Source: Chloroflexota bacterium (GTDB lineage Bacteria > Chloroflexota > Dehalococcoidia > JACPQD01). Taken from it: DNA of 64,000 nt. The translations under genes were made by a program, and so were the position numbers. Below, piece after piece: positions 37,201-48,500 of the stretch (position 1 is its first letter; each line of letters opens with the position of its first letter). The DNA lies in assembly GCA_016190665.1 (NCBI GenBank), contig JACPQD010000055.1:1-64000 (forward strand), read 5' to 3'. The notes beneath the pieces were generated by a model. The model was not told the origin of the DNA, made no database searches, and saw only the letters and a list, made by a program, of their open reading frames with translations.

Positions 37201-38178
37201 CTACGGCGTCGGCGGATTCATGGGGAAATCAAAGATGTAGTCGTTTGACTGCACCGCCCCGTGACAGGAAATGCAGTACTGAGCCTTGCCTGCCATGTTG
37301 ACCTTCCCATCGGGGCCATAGTCGGCATAGAACCAGTCATTGTGTTGGGGATCATACCCGGGCACCTTGTACATCACCGTCGTGTCGGCGAGCGCCTTAT
37401 CAGGCGTGTAGTTCTCCTTGACGATAATGGCGCCCTCTGACGCCTGCCCCGGCATGGTCTTCAATGCCTCAGACGCTTGCGGGTTCAAGTACGTGGAAAG
37501 CAGGGCTCCATGGGGCGGCTGGCCCTTGTAGAACGTCCCCTTGCCCGGCACTGTGTCCCAGTTGTCGCGGTATTTGGCCGTCTGCATTTTCTGCCATAAG
37601 TCCTGAGCCATGGACTTGTCCTTCTCGGTTGCCGGAACTTCAGGCGCCGGCAGAGAGGCTACCGGGAAGGTGAAGATGGCGTCGTTCGACCGCACCGTGG
37701 CATGGCACGCGTTGCAGGATTGGATCTTCCCCGCATTGCGAACTTCGCCGGCCGGGCTGTACGTTGCCCAGAACCAGTCTTTGTGGGCCGGGTCGTACCC
37801 CTGCCTCTTGAGCATTACGCCGACACCTCGCGGGGTCTTATCAGCCGTGTACGTCTCCCGGACGATGGCAGCACCGTCCGGCATCTGCCCCGGCCTAGCC
37901 TTCAACGCCTCACTCGCGCCTGGGCTCAGATAAGTGGAGGCGAGGACTCCATGGGGTCTCAGAGGTTGATAGAAAGTGCCCTTCCCCGGGATAGTCGCCC
38001 AGTTCTCACGATACTTCGCCGCCTGTATTTTTGCCCAGAGCGCCTCAGCCGCGGACCTGTCGTCACCGGATATCTGCGCCGCCGCCGTCGGCGAGGGAGG
38101 CCCCGCCTGAGGCGCGCACGCCGCCAGGCCCGTCACATACATCAAAGCCAAAGCAAGAAAGACCGTCCACCCCCTCAT
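37201..38178 (-). CDS. Tandem cytochrome P460-like diheme lipoprotein
   Basis: 325 aa. Lipobox GLAAC (Cys 21). Two near-repeat domains of about 140 residues, each beginning with ALWAKIQAAKYRENWATIPG or LWQKMQTAKYRDNWDTVPG and ending with a heme motif: CNACH (155-159) and CISCH (302-306). This matches the cytochrome_P460 family, which carries unusual crosslinked hemes in hydroxylamine-oxidising bacteria. Two hemes and a lipid anchor suggest a surface electron-transfer or nitrogen/one-carbon redox role. Divergent from rimI, with a 306-bp spacer between them. Confidence 0.85.
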   Translation of the reverse strand: MRGWTVFLALALMYVTGLAACAPQAGPPSPTAAAQISGDDRSAAEALWAKIQAAKYRENWATIPGKGTFYQPLRPHGVLASTYLSPGASEALKARPGQMPDGAAIVRETYTADKTPRGVGVMLKRQGYDPAHKDWFWATYSPAGEVRNAGKIQSCNACHATVRSNDAIFTFPVASLPAPEVPATEKDKSMAQDLWQKMQTAKYRDNWDTVPGKGTFYKGQPPHGALLSTYLNPQASEALKTMPGQASEGAIIVKENYTPDKALADTTVMYKVPGYDPQHNDWFYADYGPDGKVNMAGKAQYCISCHGAVQSNDYIFDFPMNPPTP

Positions 38179-38484
38179 ATCTCCCCCTTTCCCGGTAGCG
38201 TCGATTCTGCACTCATGCTAACACCGAAATTGTTGAAAGGTCACAAAATCCGAAGGGGAAGAAGTTACGCTTTTGTGGCGCCGCTCCTTGACCAGGAAGG
38301 CTGCTGGCAAAACGATCCCTTTCGCAAAGGAAGGTCAGATATCAGCGCTCGCCTTGTCAGACTCGTGCCCTTTCCCGCAGCAGCTGCCCCACCGATTCAA
38401 CGGTCAGCCGCAACCGGCGAGAATATGATAAAATGAATCTGAGAGCATCGCAATCTTACCCAGAGCTGGCCTGTTGTCTATGTT
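38179..38484. other. Divergent spacer between P460-like gene and rimI
   Basis: 306 bases. AT-richer motifs (GAATATGATAAAATG at about 38421-38435) form a possible -10 for rimI, without a clear -35. No gene seen. Confidence 0.45.
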
Positions 38485-39225
38485 ATGAAGCTTACGGAGT
38501 CCGCCACCCATTTTGTCCGCCCCATGCGGCCCGATGATGTTCCACAAGCCATTGAGATAGACCATGAGTGCTTCCCCACTCTCTGGCCACCCACGCCCTT
38601 CAAGCGGGACTTGAGCAACTCTCTGGCGCGCTACTTCGTCGCCGTGGAGAAGCATGAACTTGGGGACCTCTCGCAGGAGCCAACGCCTTTGTTGCTTCCT
38701 TCAGCGCAAGACTGCAGTCCGGTGAGTTCTTTCGGCAAGCGATTATTCGCCAGCATTCATCGTTTCCTTCCGAAGGGGGACGGCCTGGCTGAACCGCCGG
38801 CCTTGAACCACGGCGATAGGATTGTCGGCGTCGTTGGGCTCTGGTTCATGGTGGACGAGGCGCACATAACCACTATAGGCGTCAGAGAGGCCTGTCGTCG
38901 TTGTGGAATCGGGGAACTGCTGCTCATCGCCGCCGCCGACGCCGCCATGGAGCACGATGCCAGGTTCGTTACCCTGGAGGTGCGCGTTTCCAATGAGGCG
39001 GCGCAGGCTCTTTACGAGAAGTGCGGCTTTCGCCGCGTGGGGGTACGCAAGAACTACTACACGGACAATCGGGAGGATGCGGTCATCATGACCACGGACC
39101 GCCTCACGTTACCTTCCTTTAGGGAGCATCTTGACCGCCTGAAGCAGGCCTATCTGGAACGTTGGGGCTCGGCTCGGGTCCTGTCCCCACCACCACCACA
39201 TTCCGCTGGGGCTGATAACGGCTGA
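38485..39225 (+). CDS. rimI: RimI-like ribosomal-protein-alanine N-acetyltransferase
   Basis: 246 aa GNAT fold: HFVRPMRPDDVPQAIEIDHE, the acetyl-CoA loop IGVREACRRCGIGELLL (R-x-x-G-x-G variant) and the RimI-typical ALYEKCGFRRVGVRKNYYTD. RimI acetylates S18. Compared with the usual 150 aa there is an insert of about 50 residues (about 55-105) between the first strands, rich in Pro/Ser. The end overlaps the convergent vanW gene by 107 nt. Confidence 0.85.
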   Translation: MKLTESATHFVRPMRPDDVPQAIEIDHECFPTLWPPTPFKRDLSNSLARYFVAVEKHELGDLSQEPTPLLLPSAQDCSPVSSFGKRLFASIHRFLPKGDGLAEPPALNHGDRIVGVVGLWFMVDEAHITTIGVREACRRCGIGELLLIAAADAAMEHDARFVTLEVRVSNEAAQALYEKCGFRRVGVRKNYYTDNREDAVIMTTDRLTLPSFREHLDRLKQAYLERWGSARVLSPPPPHSAGADNG

Positions 39226-41017
39226 AGAAGCGATCGCGAAGCAGCTCTCTGCCTTCGCGGCTGACGATTCGGCCCAGCGTCACGTCTACACCATCCTCAG
39301 GGGTCTCCACTTGGACTCTGCGCCCTCTCTCCAGCGCCGGGCTCTCCTGAATGATCTCTTTCGAATCGCTGGGCTTCACGTTTTCCAGGACTGGTTCGAC
39401 CAGGGTCACATCCCACCCCGGTTTGGTGCCATAGAGGGCAACGTAGATTCGGCTGTCGTCAGTGCGCGCCTGGACCAGCAGGTAATTACCGGTATTGTTG
39501 CGGAACTTCAAGTCCAGGCCAGGATTGTACACTGAGGCGTCCAGCCCGGGAGGAGGCTCATAACGCTTCATACGATACGCGTGGGGATGACGCTCAACTA
39601 TCGGATATCCGGCCCAGAAGACCGCCTGGAAGACCGTCGTGGACACCTGGCAGATGCCCCCTCCAGGGTCCGCTACGGTCTCGCCGCCGAGAATTGAGAA
39701 CCCCAGGAGGTAGCCCTTCTCCTCCGAGATTTCGCCGACAGTTCCATTGAAGCTGAAGGTCGCGCCGGGAGGTACCACCGCGCCATTCAAGCGTTCCGCG
39801 CCCAGGCGAATGTTGTGCATTCGCTCCGGGATAGAGCCGCCAGTGTAAGTGCTCCGCTCCTCGATCAACTCGTTGATGCCCATTCGCGGGATGTCTTCCA
39901 TGGCCACCGCAGCCTTCTCGACATTTACTGGTATTTCAACCACGCGCTTGTCGATACTGGTGAGGACCTCCCCGAGTCGCTGTACCAGGCCAGTCACATC
40001 CAGACGCCGCTTTTCCTGACTGGGAGCCGCAGGACTCACCCCACCTCGGGTCCATTGCAGACGGGCGTTCCTCGGCTCCTGATCGATCTCCCTGGCAAGC
40101 TCCCTGGCATAGGCGGCGGCTTTTTCCTTGTCGATTTCCAGGGATGCCGCCGGGCCCTGACCCGGTGCCTCCCTGGCCACGAAGCGTAGCATACCGACCA
40201 CTTGCTCCCTGGCCAGGCTCCACGTTCGGACCTCATCCTGGGCAACCAGCCCGTCGACCCACAGCCAGCGCCTGCTGACGAAGCGCAAGCTGACCGGCTT
40301 ATCTATCAGTTGCTGCAGTTGCTGTCGCATACCATCGAGCTCAGGGCCCTTTACGCTCGGCTCCTTTGCTGTCAGCGACATATTCACTGGATCCGTCGCA
40401 AGCTGCGAGAAACGCTCCCTTAGCGATTTCGCCAGCGCCTCGCGGTCCAGTTCGTAGCCGCCTCGCCCGGGCACAATCGCCACTTCCATGCCCCGCAAGG
40501 CAAGAGAGGCGTTAGTCGCAGGCTTGTCCACAAGACGCGCCAGACCATCGAACGCCGTCTTCTGTCTCTCCTCATCTATCTGGAAGCTCGGCTGAAGCGC
40601 CGCGCCCTGCCGATAAGTCCTTAGCTGAGCGTCCAGATTATCCAGCAGCGACCCCTGCCGCCCCACCCTGTACGCAGCGTCAAGGGTGTCCTCGATATCG
40701 TAGCTTACGCCCAGTTCCCTGGGCGTGGACTCCGAACTCTTGTCGTCCTTCCGCAAAGATATGGGCTTACCATAGTAGGTCTCAAACCTATCTGCCAGGA
40801 CGAGCCTCGCCTCATCGCGGCTCAAGGCGCCCAGGTCTACGTTCAGAAGCCTGGCGCCGAGCACTATGCGCTCCCCGTAGGCCATCTGGTAGGTAACTGC
40901 CAGGGCCCCAACCGCAAAGATGACGAAGCCCACCATCATGCCCAGCCAGCGAAACATACTCATTCCCCAGCCGTCACCGGTTCCCGCAACCGGGCCCGTA
41001 TCTTCCTTCAAGCCCAA
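39119..41017 (-). CDS. VanW-family peptidoglycan-binding membrane protein
   Basis: 632 aa from TTG at 41017, with GGAGG 7 nt upstream. One N-terminal transmembrane helix (about 25-47), two peptidoglycan-binding-like (PG_binding_4) segments (about 75-190 and 240-345), then the VanW domain (about 390-530: RMHNIRLGAERLNGAVVPPG, DPGGGICQVSTTVFQAVFW) and a short G5-like tail ending in an Arg/Pro-rich region. Anchored outside the membrane and probably acting on cell-wall material; the enzyme activity is unproven. The C-terminus is encoded antisense to the end of rimI. Confidence 0.88.
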   Translation of the reverse strand: MGLKEDTGPVAGTGDGWGMSMFRWLGMMVGFVIFAVGALAVTYQMAYGERIVLGARLLNVDLGALSRDEARLVLADRFETYYGKPISLRKDDKSSESTPRELGVSYDIEDTLDAAYRVGRQGSLLDNLDAQLRTYRQGAALQPSFQIDEERQKTAFDGLARLVDKPATNASLALRGMEVAIVPGRGGYELDREALAKSLRERFSQLATDPVNMSLTAKEPSVKGPELDGMRQQLQQLIDKPVSLRFVSRRWLWVDGLVAQDEVRTWSLAREQVVGMLRFVAREAPGQGPAASLEIDKEKAAAYARELAREIDQEPRNARLQWTRGGVSPAAPSQEKRRLDVTGLVQRLGEVLTSIDKRVVEIPVNVEKAAVAMEDIPRMGINELIEERSTYTGGSIPERMHNIRLGAERLNGAVVPPGATFSFNGTVGEISEEKGYLLGFSILGGETVADPGGGICQVSTTVFQAVFWAGYPIVERHPHAYRMKRYEPPPGLDASVYNPGLDLKFRNNTGNYLLVQARTDDSRIYVALYGTKPGWDVTLVEPVLENVKPSDSKEIIQESPALERGRRVQVETPEDGVDVTLGRIVSREGRELLRDRFFSRYQPQRNVVVVGTGPEPSPNVPDRPASGGQDAP

Positions 41018-41087
41018 TCCGCAACCTCCGTTCCAGTCCCAGCGGCAATCCTATTATTCCACAAAAGAGGCCTTTTTGCCAGACCCG

Positions 41088-41128
41088 CCCCCCTTAGTCC
41101 CCCCCGTCCACGGGGGGATCAAGGGGGG
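41088..41128. repeat. C/G-rich dispersed hairpin
   Basis: CCCCCCTTAGTCCCCCCC opposite GGGGGGATCAAGGGGGG around a CGTCCA centre: a long imperfect palindrome in the vanW-apt spacer. A related fragment appears at about 42048-42067. Confidence 0.6.
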
Positions 41129-41147
41129 GGCCTGCTGGAATCATAGA

Positions 41148-41176
41148 TTGAATTTTGCCCGCCAGAGTAGTAATAT
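41148..41176 (+). promoter_or_regulatory. apt promoter
   Basis: TTGAAT (41148-41153), 17-bp spacer, TAATAT (41171-41176); leader about 30 nt to the ATG at 41213, with CGGAGG as ribosome site. Confidence 0.7.
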
Positions 41177-41212
41177 GCATCGAAGTGCACATCACCTACC
41201 GGAGGCGCCAAC

Positions 41213-41773
41213 ATGTGGGACCAGAACCGTCATAACGCCGGCCCAGCATCTCGGCCTGTCGAGGACTTCGGCCAGTACTGCCGCAGCATTCCGGACTTTC
41301 CGAAGAAGGGCATTATCTTCAGAGACATCACCTGTCTCTTGAAGAACGGCCCCGTCTTCAAGAGGGCCATCGATGAGATGGCGTGGCACTACAATCTGCA
41401 GAAAGTCGATACTGTGGTGAGCATTGAGGCGAGAGGCTTTATTATCGGCTCCGCCCTCGCTTATCGCTTGGGCAGCGGCCTGGTTCCCGTGAGGAAGAAG
41501 GGCAAACTGCCCTGGCGGGTGTATCGGAAGACCTACGACCTGGAATACGGACAGGACGAACTCGAGGTCCACCAGGATGGCATCGAGCCGGGCCAGAATA
41601 CGCTCATCGTTGATGACGTGATAGCCACCGGCGGCACCGTCGAGGCTGTGGCCAAGCTGATAGGGGAGATGGGGGGAAATATCATAGGCGCCGCCTTCCT
41701 CATCGAGCTGACGGACCTCAACGGAAGGGACAAGATTAAAGATATCCCCATTTTCTCACTGACGAAGTTTTAG
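41213..41773 (+). CDS. apt: Adenine phosphoribosyltransferase
   Basis: 186 aa. Salvages adenine to AMP with PRPP. PRPP-binding motif TLIVDDVIATGGT, substrate loop SIEARGFIIGSALAY, and the family start IPDFPKKGIIFRDITCLLK after a short extension. Purine salvage fits with purA downstream, though a 335-bp repeat-filled spacer separates them. Confidence 0.95.
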   Translation: MWDQNRHNAGPASRPVEDFGQYCRSIPDFPKKGIIFRDITCLLKNGPVFKRAIDEMAWHYNLQKVDTVVSIEARGFIIGSALAYRLGSGLVPVRKKGKLPWRVYRKTYDLEYGQDELEVHQDGIEPGQNTLIVDDVIATGGTVEAVAKLIGEMGGNIIGAAFLIELTDLNGRDKIKDIPIFSLTKF

Positions 41774-43392
<1,619 letters not shown>

Positions 43393-43704
43393 CCCACCCG
43401 AGGACCTCAGAGACTCCAGATCGCCACCCTTCTTTCCGTGTTGACGCTGCGTTCCCGCCCATGTTAACATGCGCTTGTCCGGCAATATTGCAGTAGCGCA
43501 TAGAGGCCCTTTGAAGGACGTTAACCGCAGAGACGCACAGGAGAAAAGAGGGAAGAGAAGTGAGAAGTGAGAGGGATTCTCGGTCTTGCCGTCTATCTCA
43601 CCTCCTCACTACTCTCCACTCACTTCTATTCTCTGCGCCCTCTGTGTCTCTGTGGTGAAAATCTTCAGGGAAGCGACCATGTCCTAACATTAACGCAGAG
43701 GCGC
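43393..43704. repeat. Large imperfect inverted repeat in gene-free spacer
   Basis: Arms ACCGCAGAGACGCACAGG (43524-43541) and CCTCTGTGTCTCTGTGGT (43639-43656), with a further purine/pyrimidine arm pair (GAAGTGAGAAGTGAG / CTCCACTCACTTC) inside. Looks like a non-coding mobile palindrome. A solute-binding protein fragment follows directly. Confidence 0.6.
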
Positions 43705-43986
43705 AATGACATCCTGCTCCAGTACTATCGATCGAAGACCCCCAGAAACTACAGTGATTTCAGCGACTCGGAGACCGACAAGCCGATCGCTGAGCAAGCC
43801 AACACCATGGACCAGGCGAAGCGAAAAGAGCTGACGCTCCAGCTCCAGAGGGCAATACTGGACAAGCTCCCGTTCGTACAAATGCACTGGTCCAACGCGA
43901 TAATGGGCTGGTGGCCGGAGGTCAGGGGCTTCAAGAAGCCCCAGACGCACTACTGGAGGATGGAGGACGTCTGGCTGGCGCAGTAG
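43705..43986 (+). pseudogene. Truncated C-terminal fragment of an SBP_bac_5 solute-binding protein
   Basis: About 93 codons align with the last part of the three lipoproteins at 25-34 kb: ILLQYYRSKTPRNYSDFSD, then the Asp/Gln-rich segment QANTMDQAKRKELTLQLQRA and ending EDVWLAQ, like VWLAK. The N-terminal four-fifths, signal peptide and ribosome site are missing, replaced by the inverted repeat. A decayed fourth copy. Confidence 0.82.
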
Positions 43987-44095
43987 TGCAGCGAGGTAAC
44001 TGAAGGGCGCGTCACGTCGGGCGTAGCCCTTGGCAGAAGGCGCAGCACACAAGAGATCTTCGTCGCAGAAGAACGAGCCGCTATGGAAGAGGGCA

Positions 44096-45568
44096 CTAGA
44101 CCGCGTCTTCGTCAGATTCCTGCCGTCTCTTACCCGCTGGCTCGGTCCTTCCGGGCCGGGGGAATATGTTCAGACCCAGCACTGGGATCTTCCTCAGGAC
44201 GGAATCATAGATTTTGACAGCCCATTTCTGCTGCAACATATCGTTCATTGCCAGAACAGAAACAACGCTGACCACGTTGATCACTACGCCAACCACAAAA
44301 ACGGGGGCAAGCGCATACCAGGGAACCTGTTGCGCCGCCCAAGTCAGCGCGCCTATGTCTGCAGCGAAGATCAAAACAACACAGGAAGTGGTAATAACCG
44401 TACGTTTGACGTCGAATCCGTGCTGACCATCTGATTTGCCCACGAGCTTGTTGTCCTTTCGATTGCGTCTCATGAACCAAGTTCGGAACAGAGTTCCTGC
44501 CAGGGCGAACTCCTTGTCATTTTCAACAACTATGCCAGTGTACTTCAAGAATTCCAGGGCATCTTCGATATCTCCCAACTCGACTCGGCCTTTGAGGAAC
44601 CCTGAAATCTCACATTTGGTTATCGGCCTCGGTGACCGCGCCAGGCTGGCGCAGACACAGCGATCTACACACTTGAATTTGTCCTTCCACCATTGAAACA
44701 CCTTGACTTCATTACCGAATTCTTTGCAGGCAATGCTGATAGCTTCAGGCGTGATGCGTGCCGGGCAGGGCTGCCATGCGTGCTGCAGCAGGTACTGAGT
44801 TACTAACGGATGTCCACCTGATTGTTTGTAGACACCTTCGACTATCTGTTGTTCGACCTCGCAGCCAAGGTAGGCGTTGATAAGGTCCGCGCATTCGCTC
44901 TCAGTAAGTACTTCCAGCATAGACCAGCGCGCTGCAGTTCCAAGCCGCGAACCGATCCCTCGCTCCTCGGTCATTGCGTAGTTGTGCAATTCCCTTGAAC
45001 CCGCCAGGACCAACGCTACCGAGCTCTTGAGGCTTGAGTCGTTAATAAGGTTGGCGAGGTTGCTGACCACGTCCGAAGTCCAACCGTGTCCAAGCAATCG
45101 CTCCGCATTGTCAATCAATACAACAAAACGCGGTGAGCCAATCCTCTCACTGCACTGACGCCATACCGACAGAATAGTCTCGCAAAACACGCTGTAGGGA
45201 TCTCCACCTATCTTCTGGAAGGAGACGTCTAGGCCCTTGAATTCTCGCAAGCTTGAGACTATCTGAGCGACTATCCCTTCGTAAAATGCGGAGAGACACA
45301 AGGATGTTAGACTGTTTAGGTCAACAAGTGCAGGAATTCCGATGTCTGCCCCGCATGCACGGTTTTCTAAAATGCGTCCTCGAATCTGATAGAGGAGAGA
45401 GGTCTTCCCTATCTTGCGTCCCCCTATCAAGATCGTTGAAATGGGATGAGCGCCCCCGATTCGTTTGTCAACGATCTCGATTAGCTGGTCCCTACGCCCA
45501 ACGAACTTCGCAGCTTCTTCCACAGGTGCTTCGGCGTTAAACGGGTTGAAAGAAGTTGGCACGGCCAT
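44096..45568 (-). CDS. AAA/STAND-like ATPase with C-terminal membrane helices
   Basis: 490 aa. FVGRRDQLIEIVD module start, Walker A GGRKIGKTS (49-57), Walker B FVVLIDNAER (about 150). A winged-helix-like stretch (about 285-365), then two hydrophobic helices (TTSCVVLIFAADIGALTWAA; YALAPVFVVGVVINVVSVV, about 400-450) and a basic tail. Its ATPase domain is homologous to the last domain of the upstream 1454-aa protein and starts 3 nt after that stop, so they form one operon. Possibly the membrane-targeting effector of the pair (inference). Confidence 0.8.
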   Translation of the reverse strand: MAVPTSFNPFNAEAPVEEAAKFVGRRDQLIEIVDKRIGGAHPISTILIGGRKIGKTSLLYQIRGRILENRACGADIGIPALVDLNSLTSLCLSAFYEGIVAQIVSSLREFKGLDVSFQKIGGDPYSVFCETILSVWRQCSERIGSPRFVVLIDNAERLLGHGWTSDVVSNLANLINDSSLKSSVALVLAGSRELHNYAMTEERGIGSRLGTAARWSMLEVLTESECADLINAYLGCEVEQQIVEGVYKQSGGHPLVTQYLLQHAWQPCPARITPEAISIACKEFGNEVKVFQWWKDKFKCVDRCVCASLARSPRPITKCEISGFLKGRVELGDIEDALEFLKYTGIVVENDKEFALAGTLFRTWFMRRNRKDNKLVGKSDGQHGFDVKRTVITTSCVVLIFAADIGALTWAAQQVPWYALAPVFVVGVVINVVSVVSVLAMNDMLQQKWAVKIYDSVLRKIPVLGLNIFPRPGRTEPAGKRRQESDEDAV

Positions 45569-45571
45569 TCT

Positions 45572-48500
45572 TCACACCCCTTTACGTTTCTGAAGCCAGC
45601 GTCTAACTACACCGATGGCGATCTCCCACCCCCCTTTTTCGGTGGGGCGAATAACGCCCAGCTTAGACAAGCGATGCAGGGCACAGACTTCCCCTGGTGA
45701 ATCTAGCGAAGCAGAGCCCCCCAGCGTGGAATTCAACGCTATTCGCTCGAAATCGGAGAGATTTCCCCACCATCCGCGTAAGTACTCGCCCAGTCTGTCT
45801 AGCGTAGCGTCGATAGCCCCATTGACGTCTTGGACGCTCACCGGCCCGGCTACGCCGTCCTTAGTAACAAGCGCACACAGTTGCCTGGCGATATAGGGAT
45901 GGCCTGCGGTTTCCTCAAATATCCTCTCCAGACTCCCGGATGAATAGCCAATTCCCATCAACTTGCCTATCTTTACGATCATATTTGAGCATTCGTCAAG
46001 AGAAAGGCAAGACAGGTATCTTTCGTCGTAAAGCTCCAGCATGGTGTTCAACCTTGGGGCTCCAATAAATTCCTCTCGAATTGTCGGCCTCTCAGCTGCG
46101 ACGACAGATACCAGACAGCGTTCAATCTGGGAAAGGTCTCGGATAGGAGCAAAGAATTCGTCGTATTTCTCGTAGGCTTCGAGACCGCTTTCAGGGTGCG
46201 GGACAAGTCGCTCTGCTTCGTCCAATATCAGAACAAAAAGAGGGGAACGTAGTTCTTTTTGCGCAACCTTCCACAGGGCGAGGATATCATGCCTGAACAT
46301 GCTTCCCGGATCTTGGCCCGCACAGTCGGTCAACAGCTTACAGTTCGGTGCGGAACTGACCCCCAACGCCTCGGCGGAGTACTTGATCTGCCGAACGATA
46401 TCAGTGAAAAGCCCTGCAGGGCTTATCCGCGGCTTCTGTAGACCAAGATAGGCAGTTGGCACCGCCTCCCTGTGGAGTCTTCGCTTGAGGTGAAGGAGCA
46501 GCGAGGTTTTGCCGATCTTGCGCAAACCAAATATGCCTGTATGTTGGCACAACTTCAGCCTGTTCATGATCTCGTCAGCTTCTCGGTGCCTGCCGAAGAA
46601 CCTGGTGGGATCAAGAATGGCGGTGCTTTCGTCATAAAAATTGACGTGGCGGCCCAAATATTGTTGTTCTACAGCTCTAAGGCGCTGGAAGCAATCTACG
46701 CTCTCCGACAGAAGCGCGTCACAGATCGCGCTGGTTTTGAGAGGCACGATCGTCAGTCCGGGCCCCATCTTGTACGCACCCAGTTGCCAAAATGCATCAT
46801 CCGATAACTCACCGTCATACACGGCGTACGCGACTTCCTTTGACGCGGCGGAATCATCTATGCGTTTTTCCAGGTATCTCAGGTGATCACCATTCAAATC
46901 CCCTGCGAAGAACCCAACTAGAATGTCTCCATACCCGGAATGGGTAACCCATTTAGATGTTCTCACAAGGATTTCGCCCAAGTCTGGAGCAACCCGGGTG
47001 GTTTGAAAATCGGCGCGGCCGAAGAAGGTGAGAAGTTGCGTGAGTATTGGCCCGAGAGTCGGAGTTGAAGGTGCCGACACCGCCACGCGAAAACCAACCG
47101 TGTTCGAGCGCGACCCGGGCTCGAAAGCGCCGCGATAGGCACTGAGGCTGTAGTCATAACCTACATCCCATGCCCCGCCACGCAGTGAACGAGGTGCCGT
47201 AGCGGCATCATCCTCACGTCCGTCGTCCCCGCGATAGGGATAGGCTCGGCGCACAGAATTGCACATTTCCCACACGTTGCCACCCATGTCCAGACAACCA
47301 TAAGGGCTAGCGCCTCCCGGGAATGCGCCTACTCCACTGGCGCTGAAGACTCCCGCATCGGTGCAGTTGGCCTTTTGGGGATCCTGCGTCTCGCCCCAGG
47401 GAAAAATGCGACCGTCTGTTCCCCGCGCCGCCTTTTCCCATTCCGCCTCGCTGGGCAGCGTGATACACCAGTTGCCCGCCCTCAACAGCCCGCCCAGCGG
47501 CTCCGGCGTGTCGCTCCAGTCTTTCAACTTTTCCGTTAGCCATTTGCAGTAGGCCCCTGCCTCGTAAAACGTTATATTCGTAATGGGGTGGTTCGGCAAC
47601 CCCTGGAGACTAGTGGGGTCTGTCAGGCTGAATCCCGTGCTCTCAACGAAGCTTTGGAATTGGGCCACTGTCACAGGGTACCTGGCGATATAGTATCCGG
47701 GCAATGCCACCATATGTCGGGGTTGCTCATTCTCGTACGCAGTTGTGCCCTTCGCGCTGCCCATGATGAACGGCCCGGCGGGTATTTGCACGAAACCTAG
47801 GAGCGGTTCATCAGGCAAGTGCCATCGGTCCGGGTTGAAGCGAGGATCGCCCAACCGCGCCAATGTGTTGCCCGCCGCAGCTCGCTCCACGGGCGATAGC
47901 GCCCCAGCGCGCAACAGGCCCGCAAGCCGAAGTCGCACGCGGTCCAGTAGGTCGCGTCCCAGAGCGCTGTCCCCGACGCGGTTCGTCCCTATCTCCAAGA
48001 GTGCGTCGCCCGCGAGCCAGGCCCGGCGCCAGGCCAGCTCACTGTCATCTGTTTTACTGGGACACAGCTCGGCTACGAGAAGCAGCGGTTTCCCCACATC
48101 CCCGTGCAGGTAAACCAGCCGTCCAACCGCCAGGAGTATGACCTGGCGCCAGAAGGCGCCCTGCGCAACCAGGCCGCTTGCCTGCGTGGCGAAGTGCGCT
48201 TGCGCCGCCAGGTGCGCCCCAGCAAGATACTCCTGAAAGATGCGGTGCAGAAACGTGTACACCTCTGGCGAGCGCTCCATTAGCAGCCCGGCCCGGAGCT
48301 GAGTTACTTCAGTTACGTTTCGCGCCCAGACCAAGCTCTCTTGCGGATGCAACTTGGCAAGGGCCTTGTGCAGGCGCGCCTGAGCGATGTCGGCCAGCGT
48401 CCCACAGCCCTCCTGGTGTGCCTCAAAAGCAAGCCGCCCTAGGACGCGCTTCACGTCGACATCGGTCCGCCCCGCCTCAAAAAGAAGCTGGCGCAGACGG

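Noticed and set aside
47090-47190. Diversity-generating retroelement
   Set aside because: fGS end resembles a variable region, but no template repeat or reverse transcriptase is in the window.
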